From Canna indica (taxonomy: Eukaryota > Streptophyta > Magnoliopsida > Zingiberales > Cannaceae): DNA of 64,000 bases. Under the pieces are notes generated by a model, which saw only the letters and a program-made list of their open reading frames with translations, made no database searches and was not told where the DNA came from. Made by a program: the position numbers and the translations under genes. The stretch spans positions 9,996,501 through 10,060,500 of the forward strand of contig CP136891.1 in the NCBI GenBank assembly GCA_034359265.1. Direction: 5' to 3'. How positions within the stretch are numbered: the stretch's first letter is position 1; each line of letters starts with the position of its first letter. Below, one piece after another: positions 46,791 through 56,671 of this stretch.

Positions 46791-48334
46791 ATTAAGGCTA
46801 AGATGGTGTTTGTACTATTTGAGCAGTAGTTCATCCTTAATGCGTTGTTCAGTCACGTTAATGAAAGCAAAAGCCTCCTTTTCTTTCTCCCAACTCCCAC
46901 CTGTATTTGCCCTCTTCAGTCCTCCCCCCACCATCACCCCGAAAAAATGCATCATGCTCAATGGCTCAATGCTGCCTCCCTCCCAAGTCCCAAAAAAAAT
47001 TAATTTGCTCATGAAATTTAAATTAATTATATATTAAGTAAATGCAGAGTCGCATTAAATGAGGCGGGTACGGGTACTATACTACCCGTACCCGCGGGTA
47101 CCCGTTACCTGCGAGAATTATTAAATTATAATATTATCATCGGTACATATACTAAAAAACTCTAATCTAATTTAATACTCATATACTTTATGTTTTGAAA
47201 TCTTATGATGATGTTGTTATCAAAATATTATGTGTTTATCAAAATGAAATTATTATACTTGAAGTTGTTATCAAAATACTTGAAGAGTTGAAGTGTTATT
47301 AAAATATTATAATTTTTTTTTAAAAGTGTTATGGGTACCCGCCAATATCCGTGGGTATCCGTCGCCCCGCAAGTAAATAAGTGTATATCCATGGGTAGTG
47401 AGTACCCGTTTATTTCGTGGGGCGAGTAACGGATAGGCACCTCCCTACACGTCTCGTCCTGCCTCGTTGACATCCCTAATTAAGGCTAAGATGGTGTTTG
47501 TACTATTTGAGCAGTAGTTCATCCTTAATGCGTTGTTCAGTCACGTTAATGAAAGCAAAAGCCTCCTTTTCTTTCTCCCAACTCCCACCTGTATTTGCCC
47601 TCTTCAGTCCTCCCCCCACCATCACCCCGAAAAAATGCATCATGCTCAATGGCTCAATGCTGCCTCCCTCCCAAGTCCCAAAAAAATTTAATTTGCTCAT
47701 GAAATTTAAATTAATTATATATTAAGTAAATGCAGAGTCGCATTAAATGAGGCGGGTACGGGTGCTATACTACCCGTACCCGCGGGTACCCGTTACCCGC
47801 GAGAATTATTAAATTATAATATTATCATCGGTACATATACTAAAAAACTCTAATCTAATTCAATATTCATATACTTTATGTTTTGAAATCTTATGATGAT
47901 GTTGTTATCAAAATATTGTGTGTTTATCAAAATAAAATTATTATACTTGAAGTTGTTATCAAAATACTTGAAGAGTTGAAGTGTTATTAAAATATTATAA
48001 TTTTTTTTTTAAAGTGTTATGGGTACCCGCCAATATCCGTGGGTATCCGTCCCCCCCGCAAGTAAATAAGTGTATATCCATGGGTAGTGAGTACCCGTTT
48101 ATTTCGTGGGACGAGTAACGGATAGGCACCTCCCTACACGTCCCGTCCTGTCTGGTTGACATCCCTAATTAAGGCTAAGATGGTGTTTGTACTATTTGAG
48201 CAGTAGTTCATCCTTAATGCATTGTTCAATCACGTTAATGAAAGCAAAAGCCCCCAAGTCCCAAAAAAAAATTAATTTGCCCATAAAATTTAAATTAATT
48301 ATATATTAAGTAAATGCAGAGTCGCATTAAATGA
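46374..48334. repeat. Tandem triplication, ~689-bp unit (hAT-like 3' part plus flank)
   Basis: Three head-to-tail units run from about 46374, 47063 and 47751. The landmark GCGAGAATTATTAAATTATA falls at 46421, 47111 and 47799 (spacing 690 and 688). Each unit holds the 3' part of the hAT-like element plus about 270 bp of its right flank, which ends GCAGAGTCGCATTAAATGAG. The third unit lacks about 110 bp of the flank. Copies are almost identical, so amplification came after the hAT insertion and is recent. The flank carries a 65-codon minus-strand frame (46815-47012 and 47503-47700) that I do not recognise. Confidence 0.9.
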
Positions 48335-48370
48335 GTCTTTTAATTCACTGTCAAATGCAATAATTATTTA

Positions 48371-48800
48371 TTATAATTTAATTTGAGCTTTAATATAACT
48401 ATTCATTACCCGTACGCACATGTGAGAATAAATGTGATTTAATTATGCCATGATTATTCATTTTCCCTAACTAGGTTAATTTTTAGTAAAGTCATTCTCA
48501 ATAATTAATATATAATACATTTGAATTAAATAACCTCAATTAATTATATATAATATTAACACATATAATAAAATATTATTCTTCAATGTAATATAATATT
48601 TTACTTTGAATATTAAATAATACTTTTCTTCAAACAATAGTTTAATTAGTTGTAAAATATACTTATTCAGAATGTTGGCAAGCAAACTTAATTCTTTAAA
48701 AATATAATAAAATTTATATTACTCTAAGGTAATCAGGACCATCATGATCTCTTACAATAATATATTCTAATTTCGATGGCCGCACAAGGGACCAAACCTG
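48371..48800 (-). pseudogene. LINE 3' fragment, copy 1, part a (target of the copia insertion)
   Basis: This segment and 54394-54664 together are collinear with 56498-58709 once the copia and MULE insertions are removed. On the minus strand it ends an RNase-H-like LINE C-terminus (VWSLVRPPKLEY-type wording, better preserved in copy 2) and continues into 3' noncoding sequence. The copia element interrupts it at the 5-bp target AGAAG. Confidence 0.7.
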
Positions 48801-48805
48801 AGAAG

Positions 48806-49062
48806 TATAGAGGTTATCAAGCACAATAACATACGAGTAAATAAAGGAGTGAATTGAATTAAATAAGTCAAGGGTACACAGCTTATTTATAGCTACATTA
48901 TAAGATAACAGCCCTACACGTGTAAGGTGAGGAGTATTAGTTCATGAAGGTTGTTAGAGTAGTGCTCAATTATTGAGAGCAGGTGCGTATGATTCTGGAG
49001 AGTAATTTACGATTAATCATTGAGGCTAATTGCTTCATTATTGAAGCTTAACTACTCCATTA
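48806..49062 (-). repeat. Copia 3' LTR
   Basis: A 257-bp direct repeat of the interrupted LTR at 53592-54388. On the plus strand it runs from TATAGAGGTTATCAAGC to ACTACTCCATTA, immediately before GGCCCCCTC, the complement of the polypurine tract. Confidence 0.92.
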
Positions 49063-50912
49063 GGCCCCCTCAAGATAGGAGTTGAGTTTACGACTCCTAT
49101 CTTGGTTCTGTATTGTTGGAAAATAGTGGCATTAGCAGGCTTTGCAAGCGTATCAACAAGCTGTTGAGATGAAGGAATATGAACAATGTTGAGAGTGCGC
49201 TTACTGATTTGCCCCCTCACAAAGTAATAATCAACTACAAGATGCTTCATTCGAGAATTAAACACAAGATTCTGAGATAGAAACGTTGCACCAAGGTTAT
49301 CACAATACAGAGTCGGAGCAGTTGTGATTGGAACTTTAATTTCTCGAAGCAGATTTGTAATCCAATTTGATTCTACTGCAGCATTTGCAAGTGCCCGATA
49401 CTCAGCTTCTGTCGAAGATCTGGCAACATGCTTCTGCTTCTTAGAGGACCAGTTGATAGGTGAACCTCCAAGAAAGGAGATATATGCTCCGGCAGAACAA
49501 CGATCATCAGGATCACTACCCCAATCAGAGTCAGAATAAATCACAACATCAAGCTGTGTTTGTGGATTGATTAGCAGACCAAAATCCAGCGTTTCTTTGA
49601 GATATCGCAAGAGTCTTTTGCTTGCTTGCCAGTGAGACAACTTTGGACATTGCATGAATTGAGATAACCTGTTCACATGAAAGCAAATGTCAGGTCTGGT
49701 GAAACTTAGGTATTGTAAAGCTCCAATAACTTTTCTATATTCAGAAGGGTCAAAGGAAGGAGATATAGCTGATGAAGCCATAGGAGTCTTAATTCCTTTT
49801 GAATCAAGCATATTAAACCGATGTAAAATGTCAGCCGTGTATTGCTTCTGTGAAAGAAAGATACCATCAGCAGCTCGACTGACTTCAATTCCAAGAAAAT
49901 AAGATAGAGGCTGGAGATCTTTAAGTGAGAATTTGGAAGCCAAAGTAAGATATACTTCCTCAATTTTAGCTGTTGATGTCTCTGTTAGTATAATGTCATC
50001 TACATAAAGTAGTAAGAATATTTTGAAATCAGCTCCAGCTAAAATGAAGAAAGAATTATCTGAGACAGATTCCCTGAAGCCAATTGAAGTAATATATCTT
50101 CTGAATTCATTAAACCATGCTCTCGAGGCCTGTCGAAGACCATAAATTGTCTTATGTAGCTTGCATACATAATGAGGATATTCCTTGCTGAGAAAGCCCG
50201 GTGGCTGTGACATATAAACCTCATCTTCTAGAGTGCCTTGAAGAAAGGCATTGTTAACATCAAGTTGAAAAACATTCCATTTGTAGAAGGTAGCAATAGT
50301 TAAAATTACTCTGATTGTAGTAGGCTTGACAACCGAGCTAAATGTAGAGTTGAAGTCAATGCCTGGCCTTTGAGAGTAACCTTTAGCAACCAGTCGGCCT
50401 TTGAATCGATTAATGGAGCCATCATCATGCTTTTTAATCCGAAAAACCCACTTATTGCCAATTACATTCTGGTGGGGACTAGGTGGAACTAGACTCCATG
50501 TATTACTCCTGATTATAGCAGAATATTCTTCATTCATAACTTTGCACCAGTCAGGATGCTTCAAAGCTTGCTTAAATGTTCGAGGAGTGTCTGTATTTGA
50601 GGAAATGACTGTTGAGAGAGCAGAATAATCAGTAGGCAATTTGGGTTTTAAAATGTTATTCTGAGAACGAGTTATCATCCTTCTTGGCCGAGCTGCAGGG
50701 ACAATATGATCAGTATGATCTGCTGATTCATTAGAGGAAGCCAAACTTGTATCCGATACTAAAGTATCAGGATTGTTAGAGACAACATTATCTGATGATA
50801 TTGGACTTCTTGTAGGATTGTCAGACAAAGTATTGTTAGTATCAATATAGCATGCATTAACATCCACAGGAACATGAGGTATCTCACTATCAGCAATAGC
50901 AGAATCAGGCAT
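49038..50912 (-). CDS. Copia reverse transcriptase and RNase H, 624 codons open
   Basis: One uninterrupted frame. Reverse-transcriptase landmarks in order: NKWVFRIKKHDDGSINRFK, LVAKGYSQRPGIDFNSTF, FQLDVNNAFLQGTLEDEVY, CKLHKTIYGLRQASRAW and the catalytic LLLYVDDIIL. RNase H follows with VIYSDSDWGSDPDDRCSAG, SWSSKKQ-type wording (NWSSKKQKHVARSSTEAEYR) and YCDNLGA. The protein copies retrotransposon RNA into DNA. The frame ends just inside the 3' LTR border. It is preserved although upstream parts of the same polyprotein are broken, and has no start of its own in the intact element. Confidence 0.93.
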   Translation of the reverse strand: MPDSAIADSEIPHVPVDVNACYIDTNNTLSDNPTRSPISSDNVVSNNPDTLVSDTSLASSNESADHTDHIVPAARPRRMITRSQNNILKPKLPTDYSALSTVISSNTDTPRTFKQALKHPDWCKVMNEEYSAIIRSNTWSLVPPSPHQNVIGNKWVFRIKKHDDGSINRFKGRLVAKGYSQRPGIDFNSTFSSVVKPTTIRVILTIATFYKWNVFQLDVNNAFLQGTLEDEVYMSQPPGFLSKEYPHYVCKLHKTIYGLRQASRAWFNEFRRYITSIGFRESVSDNSFFILAGADFKIFLLLYVDDIILTETSTAKIEEVYLTLASKFSLKDLQPLSYFLGIEVSRAADGIFLSQKQYTADILHRFNMLDSKGIKTPMASSAISPSFDPSEYRKVIGALQYLSFTRPDICFHVNRLSQFMQCPKLSHWQASKRLLRYLKETLDFGLLINPQTQLDVVIYSDSDWGSDPDDRCSAGAYISFLGGSPINWSSKKQKHVARSSTEAEYRALANAAVESNWITNLLREIKVPITTAPTLYCDNLGATFLSQNLVFNSRMKHLVVDYYFVRGQISKRTLNIVHIPSSQQLVDTLAKPANATIFQQYRTKIGVVNSTPILRGPNGVVKLQ

Positions 50913-51062
50913 ATTGATTGGTGTTTCAGATGTTGAAGTGCAAAACCATGTAGTGTCTATAACTCTTGGAAGATTAATGTCAAACTGCTGAAAAGGAAAT
51001 ATATCCTCCTTGAAAACAACATGTCTGAAGATTATAATTTTTGAAGAGGATATGTCTAAACA

Positions 51063-51967
51063 CTAATACGAGTGATATGTAGTAGAGTATCCAAGATAAA
51101 CACATGGTCTAGATTTCGGTTCCAATTTATGACTTGTGTATAGATTCATCCATAGATAACAGAGACATCCAAAGGTCCGAAGAGACTTATAGTTAGGAGT
51201 TGTATTGAACAATTTTTTAAATGTTGAAGCTCCATGCAGAATCTCAGTAGGCAATCTATTAATCAAGTACATAGCAGTTGAACAAGCAAATGGCCAAAGA
51301 TTAAGTGGCATAGAATCTTGATGTAACAGTGTGGTAGCTGTCTCCATTATATGACGATGTCTACGTTCTGCTACATATATCCAAGATAAACACATGGTCT
51401 AGATTTCGGTTCCAATTTATGACTTGTGTATAGATTCATCCATAGATAACAGAGACATCCAAAGGTCCGAAGAGACTTATAGTTAGGAGTTGTATTGAAC
51501 AATTTTTTAAATGTTGAAGCTCCATGCAGAATCTCAGTAGGCAATCTATTAATCAAGTACATAGCAGTTGAACAAGCAAATGGCCAAAGATTAAGTGGCA
51601 TAGAATCTTGATGTAACAGTGTGGTAGCTGTCTCCATTATATGACGATGCCTACGTTCTGCTACATTGATGCGCTGTGGAGTGTAGGGTGGAGATATCAA
51701 ATGTTGAATTCCCACATCAGAGAAAAAAGATTTCATAGCTATAAATTCTCCACCACCATCAATATATATACTTTTGATGGTTGTATGGAAGTAATTTTCC
51801 ACCAAAGTTTTGAATTCAATAAAAACTTTCAAAGCATCAGATTTCATCTTAAGTGGATACAACCATATGTATTTTGTGAAATGGTCAACAAAAATGATAT
51901 AGAATCTATATCCAGTCGAAGCAGTAATAGGTGAGGGACCCCACACATCAGAATATATGAGTTCCAA
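51063..51967 (-). pseudogene. Copia integrase, broken by a 290-bp tandem duplication
   Basis: The frame begins MELIYSDVWGPSPI and includes the integrase core wording YIIFVDHFTKYIWLYPLK, IKSIYIDGGGEF and VAERRHRHIMETATTLLHQ, which carry the DDE residues. The stretch encoding RHRHIMETATT to PCVYLGY occurs twice (51379-51668 and 51089-51378). The copies are almost identical, with a T/C difference near 51360/51650. The 290-bp period is not a multiple of three, so the duplication shifts frame and inactivates the integrase-RT polyprotein. Confidence 0.88.
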
Positions 51968-51977
51968 AGGTTTTGAA

Positions 51978-52535
51978 CTATGTAATGTGGAAACCGAGAA
52001 TGAGAGTACGTGACTCGATCTTGTTGCATAAACATGAATTACATGGTTTTTGAATTGAATTAGATAAAGGTAGTTGAAGCTTGGAGATTACTTGCTTGAG
52101 AATTTTTATTTGAGGGTGCCCGAGCCTTTGATGCCAGAGATGAAGATTGGAGCTATAAGATGAAGCAACAAAATTAACTGTAGGCTTGATTTCAACAGTC
52201 CATTCATAAGTATCACCTTTATTCAGGCCGTGTGCTAGTACTGCTCCTGTTTTCGAATCCTTCACAACAAAATAGTGAGGGAAAAACTCAGTCGACACAT
52301 TGTTTTGCTTACAAAACTAAGACACAAATATCAATTTTCTGTGTATTGATGGAGCACAAAGAACATTGTTCAAAGCAAATGTATGATTGTCTGAAGTAAC
52401 TGAAGTATTACTAGTATGAGTGATTTTAATACCTTTGCCATTACCTACAACAATGTTGTCATCACCATTATAATCAAAAACAGATTGAAGCATTTGGTTG
52501 TCACTAGTAATGTGATTTGTTGCACCCGAGTCCAT
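51978..52535 (-). pseudogene. Copia protease and gag-pre-integrase region
   Basis: Protease opens MDSGATNHITSDNQ with the DSG active-site triad of retroviral-type aspartic proteases, and continues to VLCAPSIHRKLIFVS (52535-52317). After a stop the gag-pre-integrase region reads LHLWHQRLGHPQIKILKQV and CNSCLCNKI (52298-51978), a His/Cys zinc-binding pattern. Stops between the blocks show decay. Confidence 0.85.
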
Positions 52536-53491
52536 TACCCAGTTTGTTGAATCAAATCGAGTAGCAAAATTGGCTTGGGCTTCTTCACAACTATGAGACC
52601 GAGACCTGTAAACACAAGCAGTATGGCCAGGCTTATCACAGAGCTAGCAATATATTGTTGGCCTGTTGTTACCATTGAAAGGGGCCTCCAATTTGTTTGT
52701 TTAGGCCTGTTAGTGAGAGGAGAACGACGCCAATTGCTGTTGTATTGAGGCCAATTGTGTCTATTTTGAATATGTTTCGATGATGTGTCTGATTTGTGTG
52801 TGTATTGAGCAGTAATAATAGGCTTATCTTGCTTATGCAGTAAAAAGGCTTCATGGCCACAAAGCTTATCAAAGAGTTCTTCCAGTGTAATATGAGTATC
52901 ACGAGATCTAATAGCTGCACTTATATGATCATAATCAGATCCCAAACCAGCAAGGATCTTAATAACAAGAGCTGATTCAGGAAGCGAAGAACCAGCAATC
53001 GCCAGTTCATCAGCAATACAACACACTTCATTAAAATATTCAATAACAGTTTTAATTCCTTTAGTTAAACGAGACAGTCTATCTTGGAGAGAAAATACCC
53101 GAGATTGTGATTTGTTTGCATATTGGAGAGCAATCTTCTTCCATGCTATTGATGCTGTAGAGGAGGATGCAATTAAAGGGGCAATGGTGGGATCAACATA
53201 TGCCATGAGAGCATGTCTGATGAGCCCATCTTGCCGCAGCCAGATCTTCTGTCCAGGATCAGTATCGGGTGGACAAGTAAGAGATCCATTAATGTAAGAA
53301 GTGAGATCATACCCAAGCAAAAGGAGATCAAATTGAGTCTTCCAGATCGCATAGTTGTTTCCAGTGAGCTTGATCAGAAGCTGTGTGGCTGAGTTGAATG
53401 TGACGATTTGTCTTGCTTGAAGTAATGGATTGATGATGCCATGACTCGAGGTAGCAGAATGATCAGATGCTGGAGTATCATTTGAGGCCAT
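52535..53491 (-). pseudogene. Copia gag, frameshifted near the zinc knuckle
   Basis: The 318-codon frame includes LLIKLTGNNYAIWKTQFDLL, SLQDRLSRLTKG and ILAGLGSDYDHISAAIRSRD, the nucleocapsid-type UBN2 gag of copia elements. Near 52640 the frame shifts. In the neighbouring frame the zinc knuckle reads YC-stop-LCDKPGHTACVYR, so a TAG replaces one residue of the CX2CX4HX4C motif. The gag therefore cannot be made in full. Confidence 0.85.
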
Positions 53492-53591
53492 TGTTCGGGT
53501 GAAGAAAAAGGATCTTTAGGGAAGCAATGAAAGGGAAGAGAAGGAAGATGGAGTGGGAGAACTCGTTAGAGTATACAGGGCTTTGATACCA

Positions 53592-53787
53592 TATAGAGGT
53601 TAGGGGTGAGCAAACTTCACTGATTCACTGAAACCGAACCGAAACCGATCGAACCGAAACTGATTTAACCGAACCGAATTAACCGAATTAATTTCGGTTC
53701 GGTTTTTTGTTAAAGAAATTTTTGGGTTCGATTTTCGATTCGGTTCGGTAAATTAACCGACGGTTCGGTTAATTTACCGAATTAACC

Positions 53788-53829
<42 letters not shown>

Positions 53830-54388
53830 TCTTGGCATTTGTCTTGGTGGTTGTGCAATAATATTTATTTAACATTCGATATATATATAATAGGTGTTAG
53901 TTATATAAAAATTGATAGTAATGTCTGCTAAGATGGTTAGAAGGGTAAAAATTAAAATCTAAATCTCAGTTGGGCTGAGTTTGAGTCCACATGCATTTTT
54001 TGAAATTTTTTTTTTATCTTTTCGGTTAACCGAACCGAATTAACCGAATTTTTTCGGTTCGGTAAACGGTTAAAAAAATTTCTTTGGTTCGGTTCGGTTT
54101 TTAACTGAACCGAACCGATGCTCACCCCTAATAGAGGTTATCAAGCACAGTAACATGCAGCGAGTAAATAAAGGAGTGAATTGAATTAAATAAGTCAGGG
54201 TACACAGCTTATTTATAGCTACATTACAAGATAATAGCCCTACACATGTAAGGTGAGGAGTATTAGTTCATGAAGGCTGTTAGAGTAGTGCTCAATTATT
54301 GAGAGCAGATGCGGATAATTCTGGAGAGTAATTTACAATTAATCATTAAGGCTAATTGCTTCATTATTGAAGGTTAACTACTCCATTA
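53592..54388 (-). repeat. Copia 5' LTR, split by a hAT-like insertion
   Basis: After removing 530 bp of hAT-like sequence and its 8-bp duplication, about 259 bp remain, matching the 3' LTR with roughly a dozen substitutions and small indels. The insertion is nine bases from the primer-binding-site edge. Confidence 0.9.
53601..54130. mobile_element. hAT-like element in the copia 5' LTR, with (TA)n tract
   Basis: Perfect inverted ends TAGGGGTGAGCA and TGCTCACCCCTA are flanked by a perfect 8-bp target duplication ATAGAGGT (53593-53600 and 54131-54138). The interior is dominated by CCGAACCGAA / TTCGGTTCGG words near both ends, with a TA microsatellite at about 53791-53825. No ORF. It inserted after the copia element. 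Confidence 0.93.
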
Positions 54389-54393
54389 AGAAG

Positions 54394-54664
54394 AACTATA
54401 TAACCTAACATAATTTGCCGTCCAATGGGATGCTTTATTACAATCGCGGGGAACAAATTGGAAATATACAAAGTTACAAGCAGCAAACATTAATTCCAGA
54501 ATATCTTTAACAAGCGCTTGAACTCCCCAATCTGGATTGGTATGCCGAGCTATAATCCATCAATTTGCACTTTAGAATCAGATTCAATGATCACATCCTT
54601 ATAATATTTATGTAAAACAAACACGAGCTTCTCTCACAGCTAATGTTTCAGTATACAGAATAGA
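54394..54664 (-). pseudogene. LINE 3' fragment, copy 1, part b
   Basis: Collinear with 58440-58709 of copy 2. The minus strand encodes decayed RNase-H-like LINE wording ending AVREARVCF. Homology to copy 2 stops after AGTATACAGAATAG, where plus-strand LINE sequence begins. Confidence 0.65.
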
Positions 54665-56490
54665 AGAGCTCCTCTTAACAGTTTTAATTATATTCAAGAT
54701 TCCTTGAATGCTAAACTTGGTATATGGCAATCCAAGTTTCTCTCTCAAGTAGGTAGAGTCACTCTTATTAAATCTGTGTTGAACTCTATCCCTATTCACT
54801 CTCTAGCTGTTTCCTGGATCCCTAAAAACTATTTTCATAAGATTGATGAAATTCTTAAAAACTTTCTTTGGTCAAAAGGCAATGGCCAATCGGCTATTCA
54901 TGCTTTAAATTGGAGCACTGTTCTTTTACCTAAATCCCATGGAGGTCTTAATATTCATAGTCTTTATCTTAAGAGTTTCTCTTTACATGCTAATAGAATT
55001 CAATCATATTTAAATAATGCTAATTCTCCTTGAATTTCCATTGTTAAAACAAAATATCCTATTGTTACTTACACTAACATTTCTGTTCCTGCTAAATCAT
55101 CTTGGTCATGGAAACTTTTTATTAAAGTTTTTTCTAAGTTGAGATTTGGTTTCAAAAAATGTCTTGGTAATGGTTGTAATTCCTCTGTTCTAAATGATGC
55201 TTGGGTTTTTAACTTGCCTTTAGCTCTTAAACCCTCTTTTTTCAGTACTGACTTTATGCAGCATAACTTCAATGTCTCTGATTTACTGATAAATGGTGAT
55301 TGGAATGACTCTATTGGTCAATCCTTATTCAGCAACTCTGTGTGGGACTATGTGAGATTGATGAAGGTTTCATTTAATCCAAATGATGAATGTTGGTATT
55401 GGATGAATGAAGACAAGGGATTAGTTACTACTAAGAGTGTTTTTTTGTTTCTTAGAAGCCAAGAACCTCATCCTACTGAACCTCTCCCTCTCTGGCCTCT
55501 ACTTTGGAAGTTGCCGTCAACTTCCAAAGTTCATCTTTTCCTCTGGAAATTCTTCCATAAGAGATTATCTACTAAAAGTAGATTGTTTGCATTAGGGCTT
55601 GGTCAAAATGACACTTGTATAGTGTGTAATAACCACCCTGAATCTATTCAACACCTCTTCTTTTTCTGCCCCTTTGCTTCCCAACTCTGGGCCCTTTTAG
55701 AATAGACTCTGCATGTTGATCTTTCCAATAGGATGGACGGGGAGCCTTTGGCTTTGTTCAAACTCTTCCCTTTTTTCTTCGCCTTACCACAAAGCCTTAA
55801 TAGCCAACTCCCTTTGGTTCATTTGGTATGCTAGAAATCAGAAATTGCATGCTGATAAGCAACTCTTCCCCTATTGTCTCTTGAATTCTATAATGGCTTT
55901 CACAAAGCTATATTCAGGCAAATTAACTTCTGATGGTACAATTAAATCAAACACTATCAATCTCAAACGGTCCCCTCCTATTGATCCTTGGATCAAGCTC
56001 AACTGTGATGGTTCAGTTCGGGTTTACATGGTGGTGCTGGCTTCATTGCTCAGAGCAGCAATGATTCTATTATTCAGATTGCTGCTTCTTATCTATTTGA
56101 TAAATCTATTTTATTTTGTGAGGCATTTGCAGTTTGGATGATCCTCAATTATGCATCCAAGGTTAAGCTCTAGCATGTTCTTGTTGAGTCTAATAGTAGA
56201 TTCCTTATCGAGGTCTTGAATAGCTGTCATCTGACCCCTCCTCCTTTGAAGAATATAGTCAGGTAATTCATCTTTTATCAAGTGATTGTAATATTGTAAT
56301 TTTTCAGTTTGCTTTTCGAGAATGTAATAAAGCTACCCATTGGGTGGCAAGTAAGGGTAGATCTCTATTAACCAATTTGTATTGGTCTTGTAACAGTCCC
56401 GAACTATTGTATTTTGTTTCGAGGGACCTTCATATTGCAATTTTCCTAAATTAATATGATCTTCTTCCTTTGCAAAAATAATTATTATTA
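54665..56490 (+). pseudogene. 5'-truncated LINE (RT C-terminus, zf-RVT, RNase H)
   Basis: The plus strand carries the 3' half of a plant L1-type ORF2. The RT thumb region reads FLSQVGRVTLIKSVLNSIP and PKSHGGLNIHSLYL. The zf-RVT domain reads LWKLPSTSKVHLFLWKFFHK and CIVCNNHPESIQHLFFFCPF. RNase H follows with PWIKLNCDGS and a C-terminus AFRECNKATHWVASKGRS. Stops at about 55031 and 55703 and a frameshift break it. It ends in an AATAATTATTATTATTA-type tail rather than pure poly(A). Confidence 0.85.
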
Positions 56491-56671
56491 TTATAATTTA
56501 ATTTGAGCTTTAATATAACTATTCATTACCCGTACGCACATGTGAGAATAAATGTGATTTAATTATGCCATGATTATTCATTTTCCCTAACTAGATTAAT
56601 TTTTCGTGAAATCATTCTCAATAATTAATATATAATACATTTGAATTAAATAACCTCAATTAATTATATAT

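Larger units (their letters stand above)
48806..54388 (-). mobile_element. Ty1/copia LTR retrotransposon, nearly full length, disrupted
   Basis: LTRs lie at 48806-49062 (3' LTR) and 53592-54388 (5' LTR, split by a hAT-like insertion), with target duplication AGAAG (48801-48805 and 54389-54393). The primer-binding site TGGTATCAAAGCC (minus, 53591-53579) adjoins the 5' LTR, and a GAGGGGGCC purine tract adjoins the 3' LTR. Gene order is gag, protease, integrase, reverse transcriptase/RNase H, which defines copia. By eye the LTRs differ at roughly a dozen of 257 positions, so insertion is not very recent. LTR ends are not the usual TG...CA. Stops in gag and a 290-bp duplication in integrase make it non-autonomous. 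Confidence 0.93.

Noticed and set aside
46810..47037. Plus-strand 75-codon frame repeated in the tandem units
   Set aside because: Ser/Pro-rich wording without any family signal; repetition comes from the tandem duplication, not selection.
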